A stretch of 64,000 bases of DNA from Streptomyces humi (GCF_001005085.2 NZ_LBMU02000058.1:1-64000); one strand, 5' to 3'. Shown: positions 25,846 through 34,300, counted from the stretch's first letter. The notes: generated by a model not told the origin, from the letters alone. A program made the numbers and translations.

Positions 25846-26270
25846 GATCATCGCTTCCGGGTGTGCGGCGTCGTGGGGGTGGTCGACGGATGTCTCGGCG
25901 GCTCCGGCCTAGGGGATGACCGGAGCCGCCGCGGGCGAATCGCGCAGGCGATGCCCGTTCGAACACCCCGGGCGCCGACGCGGGTAGGAGACGGCGGCTG
26001 GGGGTGTCCGTGCGAGGGCCCCGGGAACCGGCCGCCGGCACTGCGGGTGGTGCTGCGTGCGCATGGGCGGTCCGTCGGCTTTCTCGGGGCGGGGGCGGGC
26101 GGTGCGTCCTCGGTGCGGAACGTGCCCGGGAGGTGCCGGGGTGATCCGTGAGCAGTATTTATATATGCGATCCGCTTTGCAAGACGTATGAAAACATTCA
26201 TGCGCGAAATGCCGTGAATAGTCCCCCTGGTGTGTCATGTGACGGGAAAGGGGGAGACGTCCGGTTCCGC
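25846..26270. other. 425-base gap with AT-rich promoter-like island
   Basis: I see no convincing gene here. Positions 26150-26230 are strikingly AT-rich for this genome. On the minus strand they contain TTGCAA, 17 bases and AATACT (with TATATAAAT inside), which could be a sigma-70-type promoter for the hypothetical gene. Nearby, ATGAA and TTCAT form a short dyad (26188-26201). Confidence 0.45.
25899..25928. terminator. Hairpin in the leader of the 125-residue hypothetical gene
   Basis: CGGCTCCGG (25899-25907) pairs perfectly with CCGGAGCCG (25920-25928) around a 12-base loop. It sits 54 bases upstream of the gene at 25468-25845 and could act as attenuator or terminator on the minus strand. 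Confidence 0.5.
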
Positions 26271-27194
26271 TCAGTCCTTGAGGAAGAACTGGTGCTCCTC
26301 GGCGACCTGTTCGTACTCCTCCAGGCGCGCCTGGGTGCGCTCGGGATCCGCGTCGGTCATGGCCTGGAGCAGTGCCGCGGCCATCAGACCGGGCGCCGCG
26401 TAGGTGTCGAACACCAGGCGGGAGCCGATACCGGTGCTGAAGGTGACGTCGGCCTCGTCGGCCAGCGCCCCCAGCGCCAGGTCGGTCACCAGGGCCACCC
26501 GCAGCCCCGCGGTGCGGGCCACCCGGATCGCGGTCAGCGTCTCCTGCGCGTGCCGCGGCATGCCGAACGCCAGCACCCAGGTGCCGCCCGCCTCGCGCGA
26601 CTGCAACAGCGCGTCGTAGGCCACGCTGCCGCCCCGGGTCACCAGCCGTACGTCGGGGTGGATACGGCGGGCGGCGTACGCGAAGTACTCCGCCAGCGAG
26701 ACGGAGATGCGCAGGCCGAGCACGGTCAGCGGGGACGACTGCGACAGCTCGCGGCCGATCCAGATCACCCGGTCCGGGTCGGCGAAGTCCCGGCGCAGGT
26801 TCTCCAGGTTCTCGATCTCGGCGTCCACGGCCGCCTGGAGCTCGTTGCTGCGGTGCTCGGTGGTGGGTCCCGTGCCGCCCGCCAGGGTGCGCAGCGCGAT
26901 CGACTGGAGCCGCTCGCGCAGCGCGGGATAGCCGTTGAACCCGACCGCGCCCGCGAACCGGGTCACCGACGGCTGGCTGACCCCGGCCCGCTCGGCGAGA
27001 TCCGTGATCGACAGGAACGCCGCCTCGGTGATGTGGTCGATCAGGTACTGGGCGATGCGCCGCTGCCCGGGGGAGAGCCGGGGGCCGTCGAACAGCTCGC
27101 GGAGCTGGGAGGTGGGTGCGGCCTCCGCCTCCGGCACGGTCTTGCCCGAGGTGATCGCGGATGCCTGAGCGCGTGCCTGCTGCGGCGATGGCAC
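26271..27194 (-). CDS. MurR/RpiR-family transcriptional regulator with SIS domain
   Basis: This 307-residue regulator has an N-terminal RpiR-type HTH (LSPGQRRIAQYLIDHITEAAFLSITDLAERAGVSQPSVTRFAGAVGFNGYPALRERLQ, about residues 40-100). A SIS sugar-phosphate isomerase-like domain follows (about 130-280, IGRELSQSSPLTVLGLRISVSLAEYFAYAARRI, VLAFGMPRHAQETLTAIRVARTAG). Family members sense phosphosugars and regulate sugar catabolism genes. GTG at 27194 is chosen because AAAGGAGG lies seven bases upstream. No obvious target operon adjoins it: both neighbours on this strand are an unknown protein and a GT39-like transferase. Confidence 0.9.
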   Translation of the reverse strand: MPSPQQARAQASAITSGKTVPEAEAAPTSQLRELFDGPRLSPGQRRIAQYLIDHITEAAFLSITDLAERAGVSQPSVTRFAGAVGFNGYPALRERLQSIALRTLAGGTGPTTEHRSNELQAAVDAEIENLENLRRDFADPDRVIWIGRELSQSSPLTVLGLRISVSLAEYFAYAARRIHPDVRLVTRGGSVAYDALLQSREAGGTWVLAFGMPRHAQETLTAIRVARTAGLRVALVTDLALGALADEADVTFSTGIGSRLVFDTYAAPGLMAAALLQAMTDADPERTQARLEEYEQVAEEHQFFLKD

Positions 27195-27325
27195 CGAAGC
27201 GCCTCCTTTGTCTCCCACGAGGACTCAACATAGCTCACGGCCCGTGGTGACCAGGGGTTGTGCGCCGTACCGAACCGCCCCGCCGGCGAACGCGCGCGGT
27301 GCGCGCACGGCACCGGTGCGCGCGA

Positions 27326-29029
27326 TCACCGCCGGTAGACGGTGATCGAATGGCCGACCTCGTCGACCGCCCTGCTGCTTCTGATCAACTCGGCCAGCCG
27401 GCCTCGCGCCTTGGCGACCCACGAGTCCGACACGACCAGCAGCCCGTGCACCTCGCCCTGCGGCACCTTGCGGGGGTCGGAGGCGTGGATGCCGTAGTAC
27501 GCCGGGACACCGCTGCCCTTGTAGACCAGCCAGACGCGCTGTCCCGGATAGCGGTCCCGCAGCCGGTCGGCGAGCCTGCCCAGGTCCTGGCCCCAGTCCA
27601 CGTTGGAGTCGTGCAGCCGCAGGTGCGTCCGCGCCGGACCGCCGAACGCCTCGTTGGAGTACGGCAGATAGAACGGGAACGTGCGCAGCGAACTCACCGC
27701 GACGAACAGCACCAGCGCCCCGGCCGCCGGCCGCGACCAGCGCCACCGCACCGCGAGCACCGAGGCTCCGGCCACCGCCAGGAACATCGGCACGAACAGC
27801 GCGTACCGCGTGCCGAAGTCCCGTGATCCGGTCATCGCCGAGGCGAGCAGCACGGCCGGCGGCAGCAGCAGGTACGGCGCGGCCGGCCGCAGCCGCCGTA
27901 CCGCCACCACCGCGACGGCACCGGCCGCCCACAGCGCCAGCATGCCGAGCGGCGTCTTCACCAGCAGGGCGGCCGGCAGGTAGTACCAGCGGGAGCCCGT
28001 GTAGAGGTGCCCGAACAGGAAGCCCTGCCACGGCAGGTCCTCCAGGGCGAACTGCACCCGCATCCCGGCCCGGTAGGCCTCCGGGAAGGGCATCAGGCCG
28101 ACCAGGGCGCCCCGCAGGCCGTGCACCGCCGGCACGGGTGCGGCGGGCACGAAGCGCAGCCGGGGATCGACCGCCAGATAGGAGAGCCACACCACGGCGA
28201 CCGCCGTCACCGCCATGACCGCCCCGGCCGCGACGGCGCGCCGCGCACGGCCCGCGCGCGGGCCCCACACCGAGAGCACCGCCAGTGCCATCAGCACCGG
28301 GATGGCGGGCAGCGCGCTCATCTTCGTCGCCACCGACGCGCCCAGCGCGGCCCCGGCGAGCGGCAGGTACAGCCGGGGCCGGCGGCGCGCCCGCCACACC
28401 AGCCAGGCCGACGTCAGCACGAACCCGGTCGCCGGCACGTCCAGCGTGGCCAGCGAGCCGTGCGCGATCAGGTCGGGGGAGAAGCAGTACAGCGCGAGGG
28501 CCAGCAGCCCGGCCGCCGTACCGAGGAGCTCGCCCGCGAAGGCGAACACCACCAGCGCGAACAGCAGCGTCAGCGCGATCACCGGCAGCCGGGCCCACAG
28601 CATGACCCGCCAGGGGTCGTTGCCCGACGAGTACAGCAGGTGCCGGCCCACCTGCCCCTGGTCGCCCCGGTAGGAGGGGTCGTAGTGCGGGCCGGCGACC
28701 GCGATGCCCGCCATGATGACGAGCTTGCCGAGCGGCGGGTGCTCGGGGTTGTAGCGCAGCCGGTGCTCGTGCAGGTAGTCGGCGGCCGTGGCCACGTAGA
28801 CCGGCTCGTCCACGGTGGGCGTCTGCTCGACGGCGGTGGTCACCATCGCCACCGCCATCTGGGTGAGCAGCAGCACCACCAGGACCGGCACCAGCCACCG
28901 GCGGCGGGCGCGCAGGGCGGCGGTCAGCCGGGCCGCGGGGGCGGGCCGTGGGGCGCGCCCGGAACCGGCCGGGCCGACCCGGACACCGGGGACGTCGGGT
29001 TCGAGGACCGACTGCTGTTCGCTTGCCAT
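27326..29029 (-). CDS. GT39/PMT-like polytopic membrane glycosyltransferase
   Basis: This integral membrane protein of about 567 residues has roughly 11-12 hydrophobic helices. An acidic motif after the first helix (TPTVDEPVYVATAADYL) matches the DE motif of dolichyl-phosphate-mannose protein mannosyltransferase (GT39/GT-C) enzymes. A second loop reads NPEHPPLGKLVI. It should transfer a sugar from a polyprenyl phosphate to an exported acceptor. The C-terminal extracytoplasmic part has SNVDWGQDLGRLADRL. The start is ambiguous among 29029, 29032 and 29086. The first is preferred for its GGGG spacing. The acceptor is unknown. Confidence 0.85.
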   Translation of the reverse strand: MASEQQSVLEPDVPGVRVGPAGSGRAPRPAPAARLTAALRARRRWLVPVLVVLLLTQMAVAMVTTAVEQTPTVDEPVYVATAADYLHEHRLRYNPEHPPLGKLVIMAGIAVAGPHYDPSYRGDQGQVGRHLLYSSGNDPWRVMLWARLPVIALTLLFALVVFAFAGELLGTAAGLLALALYCFSPDLIAHGSLATLDVPATGFVLTSAWLVWRARRRPRLYLPLAGAALGASVATKMSALPAIPVLMALAVLSVWGPRAGRARRAVAAGAVMAVTAVAVVWLSYLAVDPRLRFVPAAPVPAVHGLRGALVGLMPFPEAYRAGMRVQFALEDLPWQGFLFGHLYTGSRWYYLPAALLVKTPLGMLALWAAGAVAVVAVRRLRPAAPYLLLPPAVLLASAMTGSRDFGTRYALFVPMFLAVAGASVLAVRWRWSRPAAGALVLFVAVSSLRTFPFYLPYSNEAFGGPARTHLRLHDSNVDWGQDLGRLADRLRDRYPGQRVWLVYKGSGVPAYYGIHASDPRKVPQGEVHGLLVVSDSWVAKARGRLAELIRSSRAVDEVGHSITVYRR

Positions 29030-29122
29030 CATCCGCCCCGCGGGGACGCCGGGCCCACGGTGCCGGGAGCGATCTTGGGCGGTCATGGCCCTACTGTCGC
29101 ACCGCTCCCGCCACCGGGCGCG

Positions 29123-31054
29123 TCACCGCTTCACGAGTCGTACCGACAGACCCTCTGCCGTGTACACGGGTACGGCCCGCAGCGCGGTGGAGTTCAGCTC
29201 CACCTTGTCGAACTGGCCGCGCAGCCGCGGTGCGTCCAGGACGGCGAGGGTGCTGCCCGCGGCCGGCGGGTGCTCGGTGCCCAGGTTCAGGGTGAGCGTG
29301 GTGCCCCTGCCGAGGACGGCCAGGTGCTTCACCGCCAGCGGCGCCTTGCGGCCCTTCGTCAGGGTGACCTCCAGGGCGCCCGCGTCCTGCGTGTACGTGC
29401 CGCGCACGAACAGCTCCCCGGCGACCCGCAGGGTGCCGGCCGAGACCCGGACGTCACCGCGGCCGAGCGCGTCCTCGGAGGCGGCGACCAGCGTGCCGCC
29501 CGCCAGCACGGTGCCGCCCCGGTAGCGGTTGCCGCCGCTCAGGGTCAGCGTGCCGGTGCCCTTCTTGGTCAGACCGCCGTGGCCGTCGATGTCGTTGCGC
29601 CAGCTGTCGGCCGCCGCGAAGCCGCCCGCCGCCGCGTCCAGGGTGACCGTGACGTCGGAGTCGAAGGCGCCGTACCCGTCCGCCGCCGCGAACAGGTTCA
29701 GGCGGCCCCACTGCTCCGGGCCGTCCAGCAGTACGTACCCGGAGGGCAGACCGGTGGTCCGCAGCACCTCGCGGCGCTGGTCGGCGCTGAGGTACGGCTG
29801 GCGGGTCTCCAGCAGCACCTCGGCGCCCTTGGGCACGGTGAGCGGCAGGTCGCGGCCCTCCCGGCGCAGGACGTACGTCAGCCGGGGGGTGAGCGCGCGC
29901 TCGTTCGCCTCGCGGTCGGCGTACGGGTCGGTGGCGGCGCCGGCCGAGTGCGCGTAGGCGTACAGGGTGTCCGCGGTGGCGCCGGTCCGCGCCTCGAAGT
30001 AGGCGAGGGCCTGGGCGCGGGCCGCCTTCTTCAGGTCGGCGTTGGCCGGGTCGGCGAGGGTGGCTGCGGCCAGCGCGGTGGCCATCACCCGGCCGCCGAG
30101 CACGTCGACCGTGTTGTGCATGCCCGCGACGATGCGGGTGTCGCTCAGCTCCAGGGCACGGGTCACCAGCTCCTGGAAGCGCTCCGGCACCGCGTACGCG
30201 TAGGCCAGGCCGGCCAGGTGGAAGGCGTTGGTGTGGCCCGACGGGAAACCGCCGTCGTCGGTGGGGGAGGTGCCGCGCTGGCGCAGCAGCTGCGGGGCGA
30301 CGACCACGTCGGACTCGTAGACCGGGAAGCCGAAGGCGTCGGTCCTCCCGGTGTCGACGACCTCGCTGTCCTCGTTCATCCGCCAGGGACGCGGGTACTG
30401 GTAGGCGTACTTGGACGGGTTGCCTGAGGCGTAGTTGCCGCGCACCGTGTCCACCAGTTCGGCCACCTTGCCGAGCGCCGAGTCGTGCGAGCCCGCGCCG
30501 AGCGCCGAGCCCGCCGGGGCGTCGGCCGGCACGGCGTCGCTGACCGTGGTGGCGGGCGTGGTGTCCGGCGCGCTGGTGATCGAGGTGACCGCGAGGGAGC
30601 CGGCCTTGTACAGGTCGGCGAGCGGGCCGAGGCCGGCGATCATCGCGTAGCTCTGGTGCTGGCGGTCGTAGAGGAACGCCGTCTTCGCCTCGGCGGCGGT
30701 GCGCCGGGTGGTGACGCGGGCGCAGTACCGCATGTTGGCGCGCAGGATGTCGGCCCGCAGCACGCTGCCGGTGTTCCAGGCCGAACCGGTCTTCCAGATC
30801 CGCGCGAAGCCGCCGAGGATGCGGACCACCGCGTTGGTGTCGGCGGTGAGGTTGGTGCTGATGTTCGTCTTGTAGTCGTCGACGAACGCGAGGGCGGTCG
30901 CGGCCTTGGCGTCGGCGGCGGCGAGCCAGCTGACGAGGGTCGGGGCGGCCACCATGCCCGCCGACGCGCCGAGCGAGGTCTTCAGGAATCCCCGTCGGCC
31001 GACGGCGAGTCCACGGGCCGGAGAAGGGGAGTGGTGCCCGGCAGGTGACGGCAT
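29123..31054 (-). CDS. Tat-exported PAP2-superfamily phosphatase with autotransporter-type beta-strand repeat
   Basis: This 643-residue protein has a twin-arginine signal (GRRGFLKTSLGASAG, residues about 19-33). A PAP2/vanadium-haloperoxidase-like domain follows, with motifs KYAYQYPRPWR, GGFPSGHTNAFHLAGLAYA (catalytic His) and RIVAGMHNTVDVLGGR (nucleophile His). It probably hydrolyses a phosphoester outside the cell. From about residue 480 a beta-rich region contains a passenger-type repeat signature (GGLTKKGTGTLTLSGGNRYRGGTVLAGGTL) known from autotransporter-associated beta strands. RBS GAGAGG lies seven bases before the ATG. It is monocistronic and the substrate is unknown. Confidence 0.88.
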   Translation of the reverse strand: MPSPAGHHSPSPARGLAVGRRGFLKTSLGASAGMVAAPTLVSWLAAADAKAATALAFVDDYKTNISTNLTADTNAVVRILGGFARIWKTGSAWNTGSVLRADILRANMRYCARVTTRRTAAEAKTAFLYDRQHQSYAMIAGLGPLADLYKAGSLAVTSITSAPDTTPATTVSDAVPADAPAGSALGAGSHDSALGKVAELVDTVRGNYASGNPSKYAYQYPRPWRMNEDSEVVDTGRTDAFGFPVYESDVVVAPQLLRQRGTSPTDDGGFPSGHTNAFHLAGLAYAYAVPERFQELVTRALELSDTRIVAGMHNTVDVLGGRVMATALAAATLADPANADLKKAARAQALAYFEARTGATADTLYAYAHSAGAATDPYADREANERALTPRLTYVLRREGRDLPLTVPKGAEVLLETRQPYLSADQRREVLRTTGLPSGYVLLDGPEQWGRLNLFAAADGYGAFDSDVTVTLDAAAGGFAAADSWRNDIDGHGGLTKKGTGTLTLSGGNRYRGGTVLAGGTLVAASEDALGRGDVRVSAGTLRVAGELFVRGTYTQDAGALEVTLTKGRKAPLAVKHLAVLGRGTTLTLNLGTEHPPAAGSTLAVLDAPRLRGQFDKVELNSTALRAVPVYTAEGLSVRLVKR

Positions 31055-31270
31055 GGAGGTGCCTCTCTTGAGTTCTACTGGGAGTTCACGAACGGATCGG
31101 TGCGCTCCACGCGCGCGTGTGCGGGTGCGCGCGGGAGAAGAGCTGACCGAGCGAAGTTCTAGGACCGGCCCGTGTCCCGGCGGTCATGGTCCGACGACCG
31201 CCACATGGCCCGGAGTTGAACGGCAGCCCGGTGGTTCACAGGAAGCAGCGCCGGGACCTGGGTGTTCGCG

Positions 31271-31420
31271 GTGCCGAACGGCTTGTGGTCCGCGCCCGCG
31301 GTGCCGAACGGTCCGTGGTCCGCGCCCGCGGAGCCGAACGGTCCGTGGTCCGCGCCCGCGGTGCCGAACGGCCCGTGGTCCGCGCCCGCGGAGCCGAACG
31401 GGCCGCGGCCGGCGTCGTCA
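31271..31420. repeat. 30-bp tandem repeat (minisatellite), five units
   Basis: Four near-identical 30-base units begin at 31271, 31301, 31331 and 31361, each starting G(T/A)GCCGAACGG and ending CGCGCCCGCG. A degenerate fifth (31391-31420) runs into the 3' end of the sugar-kinase gene. The unit keeps frame, so a minus-strand frame overlapping the kinase stop would read a decapeptide repeat GPFG(S/T)AGADH. Whether it is translated is unknown. Confidence 0.9.
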
Positions 31421-32323
31421 CAGGACGGCACGCGCGAGGGCCACCGCGCCCGCCACGGGCGGACTGCGCAGCGGCTGCGGCCGGGCGCCGGGCACGGCCT
31501 CGGCGAGCGCGGCGGCGAAGGCGTCGTACAGCCGCGGCTGGGAGAGGATCGTGCCGCCCGCCACCACCACGTCGTCCACGGCGAGACCGCGGGCGGCGAG
31601 CCGGGCCACCAGGGCGGCCAGCGCGCGGCCGCCGTCGGCTATCACGTCCCGGGCGATCCGCGAGCCCGCGTCGGCCGCCGCGAACAGCACCGGCGCGTGC
31701 CGGCCCCACTGGGCCGAGACGTCGGTGGCGCTCTCCAGGGCGGCGCCCAGCGCGGGTACCTCGGCCACCTCGAAGGCGGCGACCAGGCCGGCCGCGAGGG
31801 CGTCGGGTGCCTCGCCGCGGTCGTGCGCGGCCCAGGCGGCGCGGGCGGCCTCCCGGACGAGTCCGGCGGCGCCGCCCTCGTCGCCGAGCACCGCGCCCCA
31901 GCCGCCGACCTGCACGGGGCTGCCGTCCGCGAGGCGGCCGACGGCCACCGAGCCGGTGCCGGCGACCAGGCCGACGCCCTTGTCCAGGCCGGCGGCGGGG
32001 ACAAGGAGCTCGGCGTCGCCCACCACCCGGACCGGCACGCCGAGCGACGCGCCCAGCGCGGCGGCTATCCCGGCGCACTGGCGGGGCGTCTCACAGGCGT
32101 GCCCGCCGACCGCCAGGGCGGCGGGGCGGGCGTCCGCGGGCAGGGCCTCACGGACCAGCGCGGTGAGCCAGCGGGCGGCGGCGTCCGTGTCGTGCGGCCG
32201 CCAGCCGCTGCTCGGGCGGACATGGTCGGCGACCTGCTCGGCGCCGGCGAGCGCGCGGAGGTGGGTCTTGGTGCCGCCCACGTCGATACCGACCAGGAGC
32301 GGGGAGGAAGGAAGGTCCTGCAC
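31418..32323 (-). CDS. BadF/BadG-type sugar kinase (N-acetylglucosamine kinase-like)
   Basis: This 301-residue ASKHA-fold kinase has the phosphate-1 loop LLVGIDVGGTKTHLRAL, the connecting motif GVGLVAGTGSVAVGR, GGWGAVLGDEGGAAGLVREA (typical of the BadF/GlcNAc kinase group) and a C-terminal VVAGGTILSQPRLYDA. It probably phosphorylates an amino sugar or related hexose in the cytoplasm. GTG at 32323 is chosen for GAGGA just upstream and because the phosphate loop starts 12 residues later. Its leader is long and it diverges from the ROK/ABC sugar locus, so it may feed on the imported sugar. A 30-bp tandem repeat abuts its 3' end. Confidence 0.87.
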   Translation of the reverse strand: MQDLPSSPLLVGIDVGGTKTHLRALAGAEQVADHVRPSSGWRPHDTDAAARWLTALVREALPADARPAALAVGGHACETPRQCAGIAAALGASLGVPVRVVGDAELLVPAAGLDKGVGLVAGTGSVAVGRLADGSPVQVGGWGAVLGDEGGAAGLVREAARAAWAAHDRGEAPDALAAGLVAAFEVAEVPALGAALESATDVSAQWGRHAPVLFAAADAGSRIARDVIADGGRALAALVARLAARGLAVDDVVVAGGTILSQPRLYDAFAAALAEAVPGARPQPLRSPPVAGAVALARAVL

Positions 32324-32671
32324 GGATCCTCTTTCGTCGTCTGGGCGCAGGGCGCCGGAGATGACGGCGCCCAGGGCCCGGCCGACGGATCCGGCCGCAG
32401 ACGCGGGGTGTGGCACGCGCCGCTCACCGGCGCTGACAGCCGCCGCTGAGTTCCTGCGACCTGATCCGCCGGCCGGGCCCCAGGTCCTGTCGTCACGTTC
32501 CCGTCGTCGCCCGGCGGGCGGCCCTGCGGCGTCGGATGCGTGATCTTGGGGTCTCCCGGCCGGAGGCTGGGAGAGTGCACGGCGTCGCGGGGCAGGCGGG
32601 AATCCGACGGCAGGGGGTACCTGCGACGGCGGGCGAACCGCGCCTGGCCGGACAGGAGTTGAGCGAATCGG

Positions 32672-32691
32672 GAAGCCCCGGGACGGGCTTC
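32672..32691. terminator. Terminator-like hairpin
   Basis: GAAGCCC (32672-32678) and GGGCTTC (32685-32691) form a perfect 7-bp stem with a 6-base loop. It lies in the kinase-ROK intergenic region. Confidence 0.5.
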
Positions 32692-32717
32692 TTGCGGAGC
32701 ACGGCAGACGAGTACCG

Positions 32718-32751
32718 TGTACTTCGTTAGGAAGTTAACTAACGAAGTACA
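32718..32751. promoter_or_regulatory. Long palindrome, probable ROK operator
   Basis: The arms TGTACTTCGTTAG (32718-32730) and CTAACGAAGTACA (32739-32751) are perfect 13-base inverted repeats around GAAGTTAA. The inner GTTAG-N8-CTAAC resembles operators of ROK repressors such as the chitosanase repressor CsnR (built on TTAGGAAA half-sites, from memory). It lies about 130 bases upstream of the ROK gene and 395 bases from the kinase gene. Confidence 0.7.
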
Positions 32752-32879
32752 GTGCGTCAAGAGTTGTCGCGCTCTCGATCGACGGGCCGCTGTCGAGGAC
32801 AGAACCGCGCGGCACGAGGGCACCGCATCGCCGCGTCCCGCGACATCCGGGAGCGCGGCCCCTGACCCATGGGGGAACT

Positions 32880-34025
32880 GTGGAACACGTCGTGGCTGAA
32901 GCCCCCCGTCTCACCGAGAGCGCCGGAGCCGTGTTCGCCGTGCTGGCCCAGGCCGGCAGCGCCACCAGGCCGCAGCTGGCGAGTCTCGCGGGCCTGTCCA
33001 AACCGACGGTCTCCGCCGCCGTCGCGGAACTGGAGGGGGCGCGGCTGGCCACCCACTCCGGCACCGCCTCCAGCGGCACCGGCCGCTCCGCCGCCGTGTA
33101 CGGCCTCGGTCCCGCCTCCGGCTCGGTGCTCGCCGTCGACCTCGGCCCGGCCCGCACCCGGGTGCGCGGCTGCGCCCTGGACGGCACCCTGCTGGCCGAG
33201 GCCAGCACACCGCGGGCCCGGGCCGCCGACGCGGTCCGCGAGGCGCTGGACGCGCTGCCGCCCGGCGCGCCGCTGCGGGCCATCGTGGTCGCCGTCGGTG
33301 ACGTCACCGAGCCCGACCGGACGAGCGGCGCCATGCGCCCGGCCACCGCCAAGGCGGGGCCCGTCTTCGACGCGGTCTCCGTCGCGCTGCCGCCGGGCGT
33401 CCCCGTCCACCTGGAGAACAACGTGAACTGCGCGGCCCTCGCCGAACTCCACGAGGGGGCCGCGCGGGGCCGCCGCACCTTCGGCTATCTGCGGATCGGC
33501 GTCGGTATCGGCCTCGGCATCGTCATCGGCGGCCAGGTGCTGCGCGGCGCCAACGGGGCCGCCGGTGAGCTCGCCCGGCTGCCGTACCCCTGGGACGACG
33601 ACCGGGAGCCCCGCCAGGAGGCCCTGGAGGCCTACGTGGGCTCGGGGGCCCTGCTGCGCCGGGCCGCCCAGGCCTGGGGGGCCTCCGACGGCCCCCGTCC
33701 GCGCACCGCCGACCGGCTCTTCGCGCTGGCCGCCCAGGGCCGGGAGCCCGCCCGTGCCCTCGTCGCCCGGCACGCCGCCGACGTGGGACGGCTGGCCGCC
33801 GCCGTGACCGCCGTGCTGGACCCGGGGCTGCTCGTGCTGGGCGGCAGCACGGGCGCCGATCCGCAGCTGCTGCCCGGCGTGCGGGCCGAGCTGGAGCGGC
33901 TGAGCTGGCCCACCGAGGTGGTGAGCAGCCAGATCGGCGATCTCGGTACCGTGGTGGGTGCCGCCCGGCTCGCCGTGGCGCAAGGAGTCCAAAACGTGAC
34001 CGAAGGCGCGCAGGTGAAGGATTGA
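32880..34025 (+). CDS. ROK-family transcriptional regulator of the sugar locus
   Basis: This 381-residue regulator has an N-terminal winged HTH (SATRPQLASLAGLSKPTVSAAVAELEGARL, about residues 26-56) and a ROK sensor domain (SVLAVDLGPARTRVRGCALDG, VHLENNVNCAALAELHEG, YLRIGVGIGLGIVIGG). The usual zinc-binding CxCG cluster is replaced by GANGAAGELARLPYPW, so kinase activity is unlikely. GTG at 32880 follows GGGGGA with four bases. It precedes the ABC importer genes by 275 bases, and a 13-bp-arm palindrome lies upstream. It probably represses itself and the importer until the imported sugar binds. Confidence 0.9.
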   Translation: MEHVVAEAPRLTESAGAVFAVLAQAGSATRPQLASLAGLSKPTVSAAVAELEGARLATHSGTASSGTGRSAAVYGLGPASGSVLAVDLGPARTRVRGCALDGTLLAEASTPRARAADAVREALDALPPGAPLRAIVVAVGDVTEPDRTSGAMRPATAKAGPVFDAVSVALPPGVPVHLENNVNCAALAELHEGAARGRRTFGYLRIGVGIGLGIVIGGQVLRGANGAAGELARLPYPWDDDREPRQEALEAYVGSGALLRRAAQAWGASDGPRPRTADRLFALAAQGREPARALVARHAADVGRLAAAVTAVLDPGLLVLGGSTGADPQLLPGVRAELERLSWPTEVVSSQIGDLGTVVGAARLAVAQGVQNVTEGAQVKD

Positions 34026-34036
34026 CGGCCTCCGAG

Positions 34037-34066
34037 TTGGTCTGCCAATGTCCGGACAAGCGCTTT
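34037..34066. promoter_or_regulatory. Dyads upstream of the sugar-binding protein gene
   Basis: TTGG-TCTG-CCAA (34037-34048) is followed by the 8-base palindrome AAGCGCTT (34058-34065) within ACAAGCGCTTTCT. Central AGCGCT is the hallmark of LacI-family operators. No LacI gene is in the window, so this could bind a regulator encoded elsewhere. The pair lies 235-265 bases before the binding-protein start. Confidence 0.4.
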
Positions 34067-34300
34067 CTAAGTCGGTCGGGACGCCGGCTTGGGGTGAGCC
34101 TCCCAGCCCGTACACGACGTACGGCAACCGCACGAGGGCGTGCCCGTGCGGTGACGGCCAGGACGGCCGGGGATCTCGCCCCGCGTGGACGATGCGGCCG
34201 GGCGAGGCCGCACCCCCGGAAAGTGACTTTTCCTTCAAAATGCACCCGTGCCGCCTCAGCCGGCGCCGTGCTCCGTCCCTCCGAAGAAATGGGATCGAAG

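Larger units (their letters stand above)
32324..32879. other. 556-base intergenic region between kinase and ROK regulator
   Basis: No supported gene is seen. The region holds a small hairpin (TCTCCC 32552-32557 with GGGAGA 32569-32574), a terminator-like hairpin at 32672-32691 and a long palindrome at 32718-32751. The stretch between about 32580 and 32670 is G-rich and could be structured RNA, but I could not match it to a known riboswitch class. Confidence 0.6.

Noticed and set aside
25848..26201. 117-residue minus-strand frame MNVFIRLAKRIAYINTAHG... ending with an ATGA-type overlap at the next start
   Set aside because: Most of it is Pro/Arg-rich with shadow-like codon use, and the first codons fall in the AT-rich promoter-like tract.
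31159..31431. A 90-residue minus-strand frame made of GPFG(S/T)AGADH repeats
   Set aside because: It has only repeats and a low-complexity tail, its GTG start lies inside the kinase gene and no clear ribosome site is present. It is kept as a finding rather than a gene.
32580..32680. Riboswitch-like G-rich segment upstream of the ROK gene
   Set aside because: I compared it with c-di-AMP, cobalamin, TPP, glycine and SAH class signatures from memory and found no convincing match.
32880..34025. The second ROK protein as a sugar kinase
   Set aside because: It has an N-terminal HTH and lacks the CxCG zinc motif, so a regulator is more likely than an enzyme.
34037..34048. Possible DasR (GntR) site TTGGTCTGCCAA
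   Set aside because: It shares TGGTCT but the other half-site is two bases too close to fit the DasR consensus as I know it.
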